A stretch of 64,000 bases of DNA from Candidatus Thioglobus perditus (GCA_002909145.1 PNQY01000043.1:1-64000); one strand, 5' to 3'. Positions 27,102-36,907 are shown, counted from the stretch's first letter. The notes: generated from the sequence alone by a model not told the origin. A program made the numbers and translations.

Positions 27102-27911
27102 ATGTCAGATTTCGATATCAATCAATTTAAGATTGAATTAGAGCCTTTTTACGAAGCACAATCAAACGAAGCGGAGTTATATACTGCCGCATACAACGCA
27201 AGATTGCCCGTTATGGTCAAAGGACCAACAGGCTGTGGTAAATCGCGTTTTATTGAGCATATGGCCTATAAGTTAGATAAGCCTATTATCACCGTATCAT
27301 GTAACGAAGATATTACTGCTTCAGATTTGATCGGTCGTTTTTTATTAGACGCCAATGGTACGCGCTGGGTAGACGGCCCACTTACACTAGCGGCACGCCA
27401 TGGTGCTATTTGTTATCTTGATGAGATTGTAGAAGCGCGCCAAGATACTATGGTGGTTATTCACTCATTAACTGATCATCGTCGTGAGCTAATGCTAGAT
27501 AAAAAAGGTGAGCTGGTTAAAGCGCATCCTGATTTCCAATTGGTAATCTCATACAACCCTGGCTACCAATCATTAATGAAAGACCTTAAACAATCAACTA
27601 AGCAGCGTTTTACTGGTATGGATTTTGACTACGCTTCGGCTGAGTTGGAAGCAAGTATTATTACCAAGGAATCTGGTGTAGATGCAGATACTGCAGCTAA
27701 GCTAGTTAAGCTTGCACAAACTACTCGCAATCTTGTGGGTCACGGTCTTGACGAAGGTGCATCTACGCGTCTACTTAACTACGCAGGTACACTTATTGCC
27801 TCTGGCGTTGAAGTAAAAGATGCTTGTAATATGGCACTAGTTTGCCCAATTACAGATGATAATGAAGTGCGTACAACTATGGGCGGCGCTATTGACGCAG
27901 TATTTGGCTAA
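27102..27911 (+). CDS. cbbQ: RuBisCO activase AAA+ subunit CbbQ
   Basis: CbbQ is a MoxR-group AAA+ ATPase that, with CbbO, removes inhibitory sugar phosphates from RuBisCO. The 269 residues have Walker A GPTGCGKS at residues 41-48, the Walker B stretch AICYLDEIVEAR, sensor 1 in QLVISYNPGY, and an arginine finger region STKQRFTG. It follows cbbM and precedes cbbO by 9 bp. The CbbQ2/O2 pairing with form II RuBisCO is known from other chemolithoautotrophs. Confidence 0.95.
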   Translation: MSDFDINQFKIELEPFYEAQSNEAELYTAAYNARLPVMVKGPTGCGKSRFIEHMAYKLDKPIITVSCNEDITASDLIGRFLLDANGTRWVDGPLTLAARHGAICYLDEIVEARQDTMVVIHSLTDHRRELMLDKKGELVKAHPDFQLVISYNPGYQSLMKDLKQSTKQRFTGMDFDYASAELEASIITKESGVDADTAAKLVKLAQTTRNLVGHGLDEGASTRLLNYAGTLIASGVEVKDACNMALVCPITDDNEVRTTMGGAIDAVFG

Positions 27912-27920
27912 TACCCAACT

Positions 27921-30191
27921 ATGACAAGCAAAACACAAGATTCTGAAATAGTAGATAGTGCCAAGCACTATCCTGAGCTAAAGTGTGCATTTAGCAGTGT
28001 TATTGATGTTTTCCATAAAAACATTGAACACGCTCAACTAAAACTTACACAATCAGATCTAGAGTATTATTATAAAGGTGCAGAATTTTTGGCCAAAATC
28101 GGTCAAGGTGATGGCTTGTCTATTGCCTTTTTAAAGGTAATGCCATGGGTTGGTGGATTTTATGGCGAAGGTGCGATTAAAAAAATCACAGACTTTGCTT
28201 ATCAAAAAATATCACGCACGCCTAACAAAGATGCAGTAGAGCCATTTTTAATTAGTTTTATTGATGTAATTGAGCATACTAACGTTGATCAGCTTGATGA
28301 TTATCTTGGTTTAATAGAATATCATCTGAATAAAACTACAATATCTATTCACGGCATTCATGATACACATGAGTCGCCATCCTTAAAGGCACTTATTGGT
28401 CAGGTGCATTTACTACTTGAGCAATTAGACTATGAGGGTATTTATGAATGGGTAAATTATGGTCTTAGGTATTTTCAAGATCATCCTGAGAGGCAAGAGG
28501 AGTATTTTTCTCTAGCCACAGCTGATTCTAAAGCAGTATTTCAGCGTCAGAGAAAAGGCGCCCTGTTTACTGATTTGGAACGCCCAATTAATCTATTCCA
28601 GCAAGCTTTATGGAAAACAGATTTTATGTATGCGCCATACTCACCAGATTTTGAAAAGCTTGAGCATTTTGCACCTTATCTAGAGAATGATATTATTCGT
28701 CTGCCAGATATTTATAACGAATTAGGTGATGTATCACCATGTCAACGCTATATGGCTTTGGTGTCACATCTTATTGCGCATTATCAATATACAACTCGAG
28801 TAGTTGCAGATAATGTATCACCACAGCAAAGATTTTTTGCTGAGGTATTTGAAGATGCACGTGTTGAGTACTTAGCAGCTCAAGATTATCCTGGTCTTAA
28901 GAAACTATGGATGAGCCTTATTCCAGCTCCAGGTGAAGATGATTGTGATGGTGAAAATCAATCTTGTGTTCGTCATCGAGCTATTATTTTAGCTCGTGCA
29001 CTTATTGATGATAATCATCCATACACTAATAAGCATTTACTAGAGTTTGTTGAGAAGTTTAAAGAGATTATGGCTTCTGGCAATAGTTCATCACAAGACA
29101 GTTTAAGTTTGGGTATTTCTTATTTGGTTCAGACTCATAGAACATCTGATTCGTTTCCAGATATGTATTTTGATAATACTGAAGTAACTTATCGTGACGA
29201 TAACCGCTCGATGTGGATATTTATTGAATCATATGATGAAGATGATGAAATATTCCAGCATGAGAGCAAAACCGAAGATGATGATGAGGTAGAAGTTATC
29301 CCTCCACATTATTATGATGAGTGGGATTATGCTTATGAATCATATAAGCCAGACTGGGCTGCAGTATATGAAAGATTGCACTCGCATACCGATGCATCAA
29401 AAATTGATCGATTATTAGATAAGCATTCAGCGCTGGTTAAACAGCTTAAAAAAGTACTAGATTTACTTAAGCCTCAAAATAAAAAACGCCTACGTTATCA
29501 AGAAGAGGGCGCTGAGCTTGACTTAGATATTACACTTCGTAGTGTGATTGATATTAAAAATGGATCACAACCAGATACTCGTATTAATACCGATTTTGAG
29601 CATGATTCTCGCAGTGTATCAGTGCTGTTATTGCTTGACTTGTCAGAATCGCTTAATGAAACAGTTGGTTCAACTGGCCAAACAATTTTAGAGCTTTCAC
29701 AAGAAGCAGTATCACTGCTTGCCTGGGCGGTAGAGCAGTTAGGGGATAACTTTGCTATTGCTGGATTTAATTCAGACACACGTCAAAAAGTAATGTATTA
29801 TCATATTAAGAGTTATGCTGAGCATTGGGACGATACTGTTAAGGCGCGTTTAGCTGATCTTAAGGCGGAGTTTTCAACACGTATGGGTGCAGCTATTCGT
29901 CATGGTGCGCATTACTTAGATCTACAACAAAGCGACAAAAAACTTATGTTAATTCTTACTGATGGTGAGCCTGCTGATATTGATATTGGCGATCCACAAA
30001 TGCTAATTCAAGACGCACATAAAGCAGTACAAGAAGTACAACAAAAAGGTATGTACCCATATTGCATTAGTTTGGATAAAAAAGCTGATGAGTACATTGC
30101 TGATATTTTCGGTTCACACTACTCAGTGGTAGATCGAATTGAATCCCTGCCTAAAGAATTACCACAATTGTTCTTGTCATTAACTAAATAA
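27921..30191 (+). CDS. cbbO: RuBisCO activase adaptor CbbO (VWA domain)
   Basis: CbbO bridges CbbQ to RuBisCO. The 756-residue protein is long and helical in its N-terminal two thirds, has an acidic stretch at about residues 440-465 (EDDEIFQHESKTEDDDE), and ends in a von Willebrand factor A domain (about 560-756). The MIDAS motif is DLSES in VLLLLDLSESLNE, followed by conserved LILTDGEPADID. It overlaps the next gene by one base (TAATG). Confidence 0.94.
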   Translation: MTSKTQDSEIVDSAKHYPELKCAFSSVIDVFHKNIEHAQLKLTQSDLEYYYKGAEFLAKIGQGDGLSIAFLKVMPWVGGFYGEGAIKKITDFAYQKISRTPNKDAVEPFLISFIDVIEHTNVDQLDDYLGLIEYHLNKTTISIHGIHDTHESPSLKALIGQVHLLLEQLDYEGIYEWVNYGLRYFQDHPERQEEYFSLATADSKAVFQRQRKGALFTDLERPINLFQQALWKTDFMYAPYSPDFEKLEHFAPYLENDIIRLPDIYNELGDVSPCQRYMALVSHLIAHYQYTTRVVADNVSPQQRFFAEVFEDARVEYLAAQDYPGLKKLWMSLIPAPGEDDCDGENQSCVRHRAIILARALIDDNHPYTNKHLLEFVEKFKEIMASGNSSSQDSLSLGISYLVQTHRTSDSFPDMYFDNTEVTYRDDNRSMWIFIESYDEDDEIFQHESKTEDDDEVEVIPPHYYDEWDYAYESYKPDWAAVYERLHSHTDASKIDRLLDKHSALVKQLKKVLDLLKPQNKKRLRYQEEGAELDLDITLRSVIDIKNGSQPDTRINTDFEHDSRSVSVLLLLDLSESLNETVGSTGQTILELSQEAVSLLAWAVEQLGDNFAIAGFNSDTRQKVMYYHIKSYAEHWDDTVKARLADLKAEFSTRMGAAIRHGAHYLDLQQSDKKLMLILTDGEPADIDIGDPQMLIQDAHKAVQEVQQKGMYPYCISLDKKADEYIADIFGSHYSVVDRIESLPKELPQLFLSLTK

Positions 30192-30583
30192 TGAGTGTTA
30201 ACACCATAACTGCTAATGTTTGTTTTGACTACAAAGGTCAGACTTACAACTTATCTTCTGAGATAAGTGTTGATAATATTATTAAGCATAAGGATTTTTA
30301 TAATTCGGTTTATCTAGCAATTGCTAAAGCACATGATATTGGTCTGTATACCTATGAGCTTGAAATTATGATGGATCAAGATATTAGATTTTCAAATGCC
30401 CAAGGTTGTGCCGATGGTTGTGTGGTAGAGGGCTCTCTTGATCTTGAATTATTAAGAGATAATCATCAAAAACACCTATCTCAACCTGTTATCGATAGTC
30501 TTATTAGTAGATATTCGCTAGATGCTTCTGATAATAATATTGTTGAGGCGCTAACTGAAGCGTACATTTTAGGTAAAAAATAA
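30191..30583 (+). CDS. Unknown small protein coupled to cbbO
   Basis: Not recognised. The 130-residue protein is soluble, with a beta-rich first half (ITANVCFDYKGQTYNLSSEISVDN) and a helical second half. It has two cysteines in the middle (GCADGCVVEG, CxxxC). It is translationally coupled to cbbO by a one-base stop/start overlap, and a weak AT hairpin follows. The tight coupling makes a role in RuBisCO activation or assembly plausible. That is inference from position only. Confidence 0.65.
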   Translation: MSVNTITANVCFDYKGQTYNLSSEISVDNIIKHKDFYNSVYLAIAKAHDIGLYTYELEIMMDQDIRFSNAQGCADGCVVEGSLDLELLRDNHQKHLSQPVIDSLISRYSLDASDNNIVEALTEAYILGKK

Positions 30584-30683
30584 TTTTTTTATCCTAAATC
30601 TAGACTCAAGTAAATTAATGTTGTTGTATTGCATCATATAACACAATCTCCAAAATACCCACATTAAAAATATGTAGCTCTTT

Positions 30684-30697
30684 TTGATATAAGTCAA
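30684..30697 (+). promoter_or_regulatory. FNR/DNR-type activator box of the nos operon
   Basis: TTGATATAAGTCAA fits TTGAT-N4-RTCAA. Its centre is 32 bp from the centre of a good -10 hexamer, TAGAAT at 30720-30725, which is the class II (-41.5) arrangement. Predicted transcription start is about 30732, giving a leader of roughly 108 nt before nosZ. Confidence 0.8.
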
Positions 30698-30719
30698 TTA
30701 CTTAAGTTATTTACACGAG

Positions 30720-30725
30720 TAGAAT
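30720..30725 (+). promoter_or_regulatory. -10 element of the nosZ promoter
   Basis: TAGAAT, one mismatch from TATAAT, lies at the class II distance from the FNR-type box and has no recognisable -35. This fits an activator-dependent promoter. Confidence 0.6.
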
Positions 30726-30839
30726 TCTGCCTGTTTGTTGTGTGAGACTATTTGCCTGTATTGTTTATGGCAATAATGTTTACTACTAAATAAACGGCTT
30801 CCTATTTAATTATAGGTGTTTAATAATAAGGAGAAGAAT

Positions 30840-33137
30840 ATGAAACTAAAGAGGTTTAGTTCTGTTTTATTGGGCTTAAGTTTAGGCGCTAGTCTAGCAA
30901 CAAGCGCGATGGCAGAGCAGTCATTGCAAGATGTAATGAAAGCAAGGGGTTTGACCGAAAAAGATGTCCTTTCGGCAGCTAAAATTTATACACCTACGGG
31001 TGGGCGTGATGAATACTTAGCATTTTCATCAGGTGGTCAAAGTGGCCATGTGATTGTTTATGGTATTCCTTCAATGCGTATTTTAAAGTACATTGGTGTA
31101 TTTACGCCTGAGCCTTGGCAGGGTTATGGTTTTGATGATGAATCAAAAGCAGTGCTAAGACAAGGTGGTAACGATGATATGGAAATTCAGTGGGGTGATA
31201 CTCACCATCCAGCATTCTCTGAAACTGAGGGTGAATACAACGGTAAATACTTATTTATCAATGACAAAGCCAATCCTCGTATTGCTGTAATTGATTTGCA
31301 TGATTTTGAAACCAAGCAAATTGTTGGTAACCCATTCTTTAAGTCGACACACGGTGGTGCATTTGTAACACCTAATACTGAGTATGTAATGGACGCTGCA
31401 CAGTACGCTGCACCTATTAGTAACGACTTTGTTCCTCTTTCAGAATTTAACGACAAATACCGTGGTGGTTTAACATATTGGAAGTTTGATATGAAAAAAG
31501 GCAAGATTCAGCCTGAAAAATCATTTACTTTTGAAATGCCTCCATATTCACAAGATCTATCAGATGCTGGTAAGTTTGTATCTATGGGTTGGGGCTTTAC
31601 TAACTCATTCTGTTCAGAGCGTTATGTTGGTGGTGTAGAGAAGGGTCGTCCTCCATTTGAGGCTGGTTGTTCACAAAAAGACACTGACTTCTTACACGTT
31701 ACTAACTGGCAGAAAGCTGCTGAGCTAGTAAATAGTGGCAAGATTGGTAGTAAAGTTAATGGTTCTACATTAATTTCTATTGATGAAGCTGTTGCAAATG
31801 ATCTAATGTTCTTAGTGCCAGAGCCTAAGAGTCCTCACGGTGTAGATGTTAGCCCTGATGGATCACATATTATTGTTTCTGGTAAGTTAGACAGCCATAC
31901 GTGGGTGTACGGCTGGGATAAGATCAAGAACGCTATTGACAACAAGAAGTTTGAAGGCACAGATGATTACGGTATTCCTATCATTGCTATGAAAGATGCT
32001 CTAAAAACTCAAGTTCAAGTAGGCTTAGGTCCATTGCATACCCAATATGATTCAAAAGAATGTGTGGTTTACACATCAATCTATGTTGACTCAATGGTAA
32101 CTAAGTGGAACTACTGTACTGGTAAGGTGTTAGATCAGCTTCATATTCACTACAACATTGGTCATCTAATGTCGATGGAAGGTGATTCAGCTTCTCCAGA
32201 TGGTAAGTACCTAGTTGCACTGAACAAGTTAGCGATTGATCGTTTTAACCCGGTTGGACCTTTGCATCCGCAAAACCACCAGTTAATCGATATTAGTGGC
32301 GACAAGATGAAGTTGGTTGCTGATATGCCAATTCCTTTAGGCGAGCCGCATTATGTTGCAGCTATTAAGGCAGACAAGCTTAAGCCTGTTGTACGTTACA
32401 AGTCAGGTTGGGATTCTCGTGCTGATAAGCGCTCACCTTATAAAACTCGTGCGGGTCGTGAAAAGGTTGTACGTAAAGATGGCGTAGTTCATGTTTATGG
32501 TACAGTTATTCGTTCACACATCACTCCTGAGATTATTGAGGTTGAAGAAGGTGAAACAGTTTCAATTCACTTGACAAACTTAGAGCGTGCTCAAGATGAG
32601 ACACACGGTTTTGCAATATACGATGAAAACGTTCAATTATCCATTGAGCCAGGTAAGACTGTAAGTACTACCTTCGTAGCTGAGAAGCCAGGTGTATACC
32701 CATACTACTGTACTGAGTTCTGTTCTGCACTTCATTTAGAAATGCAAGGTTACTTATTAGTTAAGCCAAAAGGTTATGTAGCTAAAGAAGGCAAGATCCA
32801 AGAAGGTCAAGCCTACACTAAAGCTGACTACAACAAGCAGGTTAAGACTAATACTGACACTCAAGCAGTAATTAATTCTGTTGTTGGTTTTATTACTAGC
32901 CATAACTACAAAGACTTCCCAGAAGTTGTAGCATTGGTTGAGGATGCAACAGATCAGTTAGGTTTTGCTGATGGTGCTAAGAAAAAGTCTGAAGCATTTG
33001 CCGCAGATGGTGACTACCAGAATGCAACACTTTGGGCTGGTCAACATTGGCAGTATCAAGTTAAGACTGCCGATATGGGTCTACGTGCCAAGACGTTCCT
33101 TGAGGAGCACGGCGCAGTTAAGGTTGAGTCTAAATAA
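30840..33137 (+). CDS. nosZ: Nitrous oxide reductase, clade II type
   Basis: NosZ reduces N2O to N2 in the periplasm using CuZ and CuA centres. The start at 30840 follows a good ribosome binding site (AAGGAGA) and gives 765 residues; an ATG at 30816 is upstream of that site. The signal peptide (SVLLGLSLGASLATSAMA) has no twin arginine, so export is by Sec, a clade II trait. CuZ-side histidines are in DTHHPAFSE, HGGAF, PHGVD and PLHTQ; the CuA site is C624-x3-C628-x3-H632-x2-M635. There is a C-terminal extension of about 120 residues without a haem motif. The downstream gene set and order support clade II. A terminator follows. Confidence 0.96.
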   Translation: MKLKRFSSVLLGLSLGASLATSAMAEQSLQDVMKARGLTEKDVLSAAKIYTPTGGRDEYLAFSSGGQSGHVIVYGIPSMRILKYIGVFTPEPWQGYGFDDESKAVLRQGGNDDMEIQWGDTHHPAFSETEGEYNGKYLFINDKANPRIAVIDLHDFETKQIVGNPFFKSTHGGAFVTPNTEYVMDAAQYAAPISNDFVPLSEFNDKYRGGLTYWKFDMKKGKIQPEKSFTFEMPPYSQDLSDAGKFVSMGWGFTNSFCSERYVGGVEKGRPPFEAGCSQKDTDFLHVTNWQKAAELVNSGKIGSKVNGSTLISIDEAVANDLMFLVPEPKSPHGVDVSPDGSHIIVSGKLDSHTWVYGWDKIKNAIDNKKFEGTDDYGIPIIAMKDALKTQVQVGLGPLHTQYDSKECVVYTSIYVDSMVTKWNYCTGKVLDQLHIHYNIGHLMSMEGDSASPDGKYLVALNKLAIDRFNPVGPLHPQNHQLIDISGDKMKLVADMPIPLGEPHYVAAIKADKLKPVVRYKSGWDSRADKRSPYKTRAGREKVVRKDGVVHVYGTVIRSHITPEIIEVEEGETVSIHLTNLERAQDETHGFAIYDENVQLSIEPGKTVSTTFVAEKPGVYPYYCTEFCSALHLEMQGYLLVKPKGYVAKEGKIQEGQAYTKADYNKQVKTNTDTQAVINSVVGFITSHNYKDFPEVVALVEDATDQLGFADGAKKKSEAFAADGDYQNATLWAGQHWQYQVKTADMGLRAKTFLEEHGAVKVESK

Positions 33138-33167
33138 TATTTAATTGTTATTTAGTTGAAGCTAAAT

Positions 33168-33198
33168 AAAATGGGGGGGAGTACCCCCCCATTTTTTT
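33168..33198 (+). terminator. GC-rich terminator/attenuator after nosZ
   Basis: AAATGGGGGGG pairs with CCCCCCCATTT around AGTA and is followed by T7. It sits between nosZ and the accessory genes, which would make nosZ transcripts more abundant than the rest of the operon. Confidence 0.92.
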
Positions 33199-33214
33199 AA
33201 TAAAGGATAAAATT

Positions 33215-33526
33215 ATGAAAAAATTAAAATCATTATTACTGGTTCCAGCGATTGCGATAGGAATCTCTTCAGTGGCACATGCAGATGGCGCCAAACTATT
33301 TCAAGAAAAAACTTGTTGGTCATGTCATGGTAAAGATGCACAAACACCACTACTACCAATGTATCCAAAACTAGCTGGTCAGAATGCTGATTATGCTTTT
33401 AATCAGCTTAAGGATATTAAATCAGGCAAGAGATCAAACGGACAGTCAGCTGCAATGCAAGGCGTTATGGTGCTTGTAAATGAAGCCGAAATGCGTGAGA
33501 TTGCCAATTGGCTTTCAACGTTATAA
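33215..33526 (+). CDS. Monoheme cytochrome c, NosC1-like
   Basis: The 103-residue secreted class I cytochrome c has a signal peptide ending at AHA (residues 21-23), haem site C34WSCH38 and a distal Met near AAMQGVMV. Clade II nos clusters carry one or two such cytochromes (nosC1, nosC2) thought to pass electrons to NosZ. It lies in operon order after nosZ with a good ribosome binding site (AAAGGA). Confidence 0.88.
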   Translation: MKKLKSLLLVPAIAIGISSVAHADGAKLFQEKTCWSCHGKDAQTPLLPMYPKLAGQNADYAFNQLKDIKSGKRSNGQSAAMQGVMVLVNEAEMREIANWLSTL

Positions 33527-33604
33527 GTATTTACAATTAACAGTATTAAATATTAAAACATATTTAACTACCCTCATTGAGGGCAATATTAAGGACAATA
33601 AAAA

Positions 33605-34339
33605 ATGAATAAATTAAAACTATTAGCTTCAATAAGCTTATTAACATTAGGGCTTATCAGTCAGTCTTCTTTTGCATCTGCTGGTGGTTCAGTACAGTGG
33701 AATGCTGAAGGTGGTGAAAAATCTGTAGCTATGACACTAGCTCCAGATCGTGCAAACGGTATTGAGATATATGAAGTTTGCTCTGCTTGTCATTTGCTCG
33801 AAGGTTGGGGTAGAAAAGACGGAACATTCCCACAGCTAGCTGGACAATCACGTGAAGTACTTATTAAGCAATTGGCTGATATTCGTGCACTTAATCGTGA
33901 CAATCCAACAATGTATCCTTTTGCATTGCCCGAGTCTATTGGTGATGAGCAGGCTCTAGCTGATGTGACGGCATATATTGCTACATTACCTATGAATCCA
34001 GATAACGGCAAGGGCCCTTGGAATTCGTTATTCCCTGAATTTGCCCAAGGAGAAAAGCTATATAAAGACAACTGTACGCAGTGTCATGGTGAGCATGGTG
34101 AAGGTATGCCAGAGAAGTTCTATCCAAGAATTGAAGGTCAGCATTATGCTTATATGTTGCGTCAGTTTGAGTGGATTCGTGATGGCAAACGTCGTAATGC
34201 CAACCCAGATATGGTTAAGCAAATTAAAGGATTCTCAAATAAAGATATGCAGATGGTTATTAACTGGGTATCTAGAGTTAAGGTTGATCCAAAAGATCTA
34301 GCGCCTTCAGCTGACTGGCAAAATCCAGATTACGAATAA
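33605..34339 (+). CDS. Diheme cytochrome c, NosC2-like
   Basis: The 244-residue protein has a Sec signal peptide (cleavage near SFASA) and two cytochrome c domains with haem sites C59SACH63 and C157TQCH161. Each domain has a following QLAGQS or RIEGQHY segment, a pattern of the cytochrome c4/c553 group. It is probably an electron carrier to NosZ. Two hairpins separate it from the next gene. Confidence 0.88.
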   Translation: MNKLKLLASISLLTLGLISQSSFASAGGSVQWNAEGGEKSVAMTLAPDRANGIEIYEVCSACHLLEGWGRKDGTFPQLAGQSREVLIKQLADIRALNRDNPTMYPFALPESIGDEQALADVTAYIATLPMNPDNGKGPWNSLFPEFAQGEKLYKDNCTQCHGEHGEGMPEKFYPRIEGQHYAYMLRQFEWIRDGKRRNANPDMVKQIKGFSNKDMQMVINWVSRVKVDPKDLAPSADWQNPDYE

Positions 34340-34351
34340 GCAATAACCTCT

Positions 34352-34382
34352 ATACAAGGTATGAATTCTTCATGCCTTGTAT
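34352..34382 (+). terminator. Hairpin after the diheme cytochrome gene
   Basis: ATACAAGGTATG pairs with CATGCCTTGTAT (12 bp, one G-T wobble) around a 7-nt loop. The following sequence is T-rich but not a clean T-run, so it may be a weak terminator or an mRNA-stabilising 3' hairpin. Confidence 0.55.
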
Positions 34383-34393
34383 CCTTATTTATT

Positions 34394-34440
34394 TAATTTT
34401 TTTATATTAATAAAATAGATTTATTAATATAAAAAAATTA
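34394..34440. repeat. All-A/T perfect 21-bp inverted repeat before the nosB-like gene
   Basis: A 21-bp arm at 34394-34414 is repeated as its exact reverse complement at 34420-34440 around a 5-nt loop (ATAGA). Both arms contain only A and T and include a T7/A7 block. It ends 21 bp before the nosB-like ATG. It could act as a bidirectional terminator or a processing hairpin. Confidence 0.85.
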
Positions 34441-34461
34441 CTACATGCATAGGATATAAAA

Positions 34462-35652
34462 ATGAGCTCAAATTCACAAACAGTAAAAGTTGGTATTTTG
34501 TCACTTATAGGTGTAGGCTTGCTTATATCTATATTTTATTCATCAGTTTGGTGGGTGTCTTTAACTGCCCCAAACTATCCAGTTGAATCCTTTCCAGATG
34601 GAGTAAAAATCGAGTTTCATGTTAATGGTGTCTTTAACGGCTGTCAAAAGCAAGAAAAAGTAGAAATTCAAGAAGATGAAGCCCTGGATTGTGTACATGA
34701 AATGGACACAATTAATCACTATGTGGGTATGTACCCAATTGCTGCAGGTGGACCTGTGGAAAGAGGTTATGGCCAATTTTTGATTGCGTTTATGGCTGTG
34801 ATGCTGTTAGGATTTATATGCACTAAGCCTAAAATTCGTATGAGTATAATGAGCGCAGGATTTGTAGCTATTGCAGCTTGGATGTATATGGCAATGTATA
34901 CTGATGATGGGTTTCATTTGCAAAACGAAGGCTTTGTACACGCTCTTGTTGCCTCCCTTGATCAGGATGCTACAGATACAAGTGTAGATGAACCAGAGTT
35001 TGTAATTGGTGGCATTACCGGTGTTTTGAAAAAATCATTAGAAGATTCTGGTGTTGAGGTTGTTCTACCTTCAGAAGTCGAAAGACAGAAAAAACTAGAA
35101 GAACAAGGCGAGATATCAATCAAAGAAAATATGATTGAGCAGCTTAAGATTACTTACGATATCGATCAAAAGAAACCTGAGAATAATTATGAGCATTGGA
35201 ATGGTAGCTCTTTCCAGATTATGTCTTGGCATTATGCTAAGAGTTTAGGTCGCTACTTTAATAATCAAGAAGAAATTAAACCAATGGTAGCCACTCTTGA
35301 AATGGCGATAAATCTTGCATTTATCGGCCTAATTGGCGCTATGTTCTTATTAGTATTTGGCGCACGTAAGAATGAAGGAGTGCTTTACTGGTTATTGGTT
35401 TTAGTGCCTATGGCACTACCTTTATTCTTTATTATTGATTACTCTGCATGGTTGTGGTGGTATGGGCATACATTAAATGATATGGGAGCCTTCTCGGTTA
35501 AACCATTTATGCCTACTGTATTTGGAGATGGCAAGGTGGCACAGTTTGCAACACATTCTTATCCTGATATTGGTTTTGGTATGATGATGGCTGTATTTTT
35601 TGTATTAGCTACAGCTGCACTTATACGTAAAAAACAATTTAACAATAAATAA
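34462..35652 (+). CDS. nosB: NosB-like polytopic membrane protein
   Basis: The 396-residue inner-membrane protein has a first helix at about residues 10-32, a periplasmic part with two cysteines (NGCQKQEK and LDCVHEM), two helices near 105-150, a large soluble loop (about 155-275), and at least three C-terminal helices including a WLWWYGHTLNDMGAFSVKPFMP segment. Clade II nos clusters have a membrane protein gene nosB near nosZ, and the position here agrees. The biochemical function of NosB is not established. The name rests mainly on context. Confidence 0.6.
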   Translation: MSSNSQTVKVGILSLIGVGLLISIFYSSVWWVSLTAPNYPVESFPDGVKIEFHVNGVFNGCQKQEKVEIQEDEALDCVHEMDTINHYVGMYPIAAGGPVERGYGQFLIAFMAVMLLGFICTKPKIRMSIMSAGFVAIAAWMYMAMYTDDGFHLQNEGFVHALVASLDQDATDTSVDEPEFVIGGITGVLKKSLEDSGVEVVLPSEVERQKKLEEQGEISIKENMIEQLKITYDIDQKKPENNYEHWNGSSFQIMSWHYAKSLGRYFNNQEEIKPMVATLEMAINLAFIGLIGAMFLLVFGARKNEGVLYWLLVLVPMALPLFFIIDYSAWLWWYGHTLNDMGAFSVKPFMPTVFGDGKVAQFATHSYPDIGFGMMMAVFFVLATAALIRKKQFNNK

Positions 35653-35665
35653 CCTAAATTGAATA

Positions 35666-36907
35666 ATGTTACGTGCGTTAATAGTATTTTGCACCCTTAC
35701 GAGTCTGGTCTTTAGTGTTCAGGCAGAAGAATACCCATCATTTCAAGAACTAGTTGATGCAACTGAGGAAAATGGCACTTTAGTACCTCCTCCAGGAATA
35801 TATTCTGGCCCAGTTACGCTTGATTACCCTATAACCATTGATGGTAAAGGTAAGGTAACCATTGATGCAGGTGGTAATGGTTCGGTTATTTATGTTGATA
35901 CTGACGGTACAGTTATAAGAAATTTGCATCTTACCAATTCTGGAAATTCACACAATGATATTGACTCAGGTATTCAAGTAAGAGGTAACTTTAATGTTAT
36001 TAAAGACAATGTAATTGATAACTGTTTGTTTGGAGTTAACTTACAACAATCTGAGAATAATATTGTACGTAGAAATACCATTTCATCAAAAGATGTAGAT
36101 CTAGGAATGCGTGGTGATTCTGTTCGTCTTTGGTATAGTTTTCATAACAAAATAACCGATAACATTATTCGTGATAGTAGGGATATGGTTATATGGTACT
36201 CTGCTGATAATGAAATTGCCAGAAATGATTCAAGAGGCGGGCGTTACTCTTTGCACTTTATGTATTCACGTTTTAATGATGTTAACGCTAATCATTATGA
36301 AAACAATTCGGTAGGAATTTTTCTAATGTATAGCGATGGTGTGATTTTGCGCAATAACTATATTGCCTATGCTAATGGTGCAACTGGTGTGGGTATAGGT
36401 TTTAAAGAAACCTCTGATGTAGAGATATCTAATAACAAAATTCTATATTGTGCAACTGGGATGTATATTGATATATCTCCATATGATCCAGATACAACCA
36501 ATAGAATTCATGATAACACCATAGCCTTTACCAATATAGCTATTGATTTTTTAAATGATTGGAAGGGTAATATTTTTGAGAGAAACTCCTTCAAGGGTAA
36601 TCAAACTCAAATTGCGGTCTCAGGTGGAAAAACTGCTAATCGCAATATGTGGAAAGGTAATTATTGGGATGATTATGAAGGCTTTGATCAAGATAATAAT
36701 GGTATAGGTGATAAGCCATATGAGTTGTTTGGTTATGCAGACAGAATATGGATGGATATTCCTCCAGCCAAGTTCCTAAAAGGCACCCCAGTTATGGCGG
36801 TTATTGATTTTCTTGAGCGTTTAGCTCCATTTTCAACTCCAAATGTGTTGGTAAAGGATGAAAGTCCATTGATGTCAGCTCCGGAGGCAAAAAAAGTGAT
36901 TTTATGA
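35666..36907 (+). CDS. nosD: NosD, copper/CuZ maturation beta-helix protein
   Basis: NosD is a periplasmic right-handed beta-helix protein needed to assemble CuZ, working with the NosFY ABC complex. The 413 residues start with a signal peptide (cleavage near VQA-EE). They contain many parallel-helix repeats with N-x-I patterns (NIVRRNTISS, NKITDNIIRD, NNKILYC) and the family HFMYSRFNDVNANHYENNS segment. It overlaps nosG by 4 bp. Confidence 0.94.
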   Translation: MLRALIVFCTLTSLVFSVQAEEYPSFQELVDATEENGTLVPPPGIYSGPVTLDYPITIDGKGKVTIDAGGNGSVIYVDTDGTVIRNLHLTNSGNSHNDIDSGIQVRGNFNVIKDNVIDNCLFGVNLQQSENNIVRRNTISSKDVDLGMRGDSVRLWYSFHNKITDNIIRDSRDMVIWYSADNEIARNDSRGGRYSLHFMYSRFNDVNANHYENNSVGIFLMYSDGVILRNNYIAYANGATGVGIGFKETSDVEISNNKILYCATGMYIDISPYDPDTTNRIHDNTIAFTNIAIDFLNDWKGNIFERNSFKGNQTQIAVSGGKTANRNMWKGNYWDDYEGFDQDNNGIGDKPYELFGYADRIWMDIPPAKFLKGTPVMAVIDFLERLAPFSTPNVLVKDESPLMSAPEAKKVIL

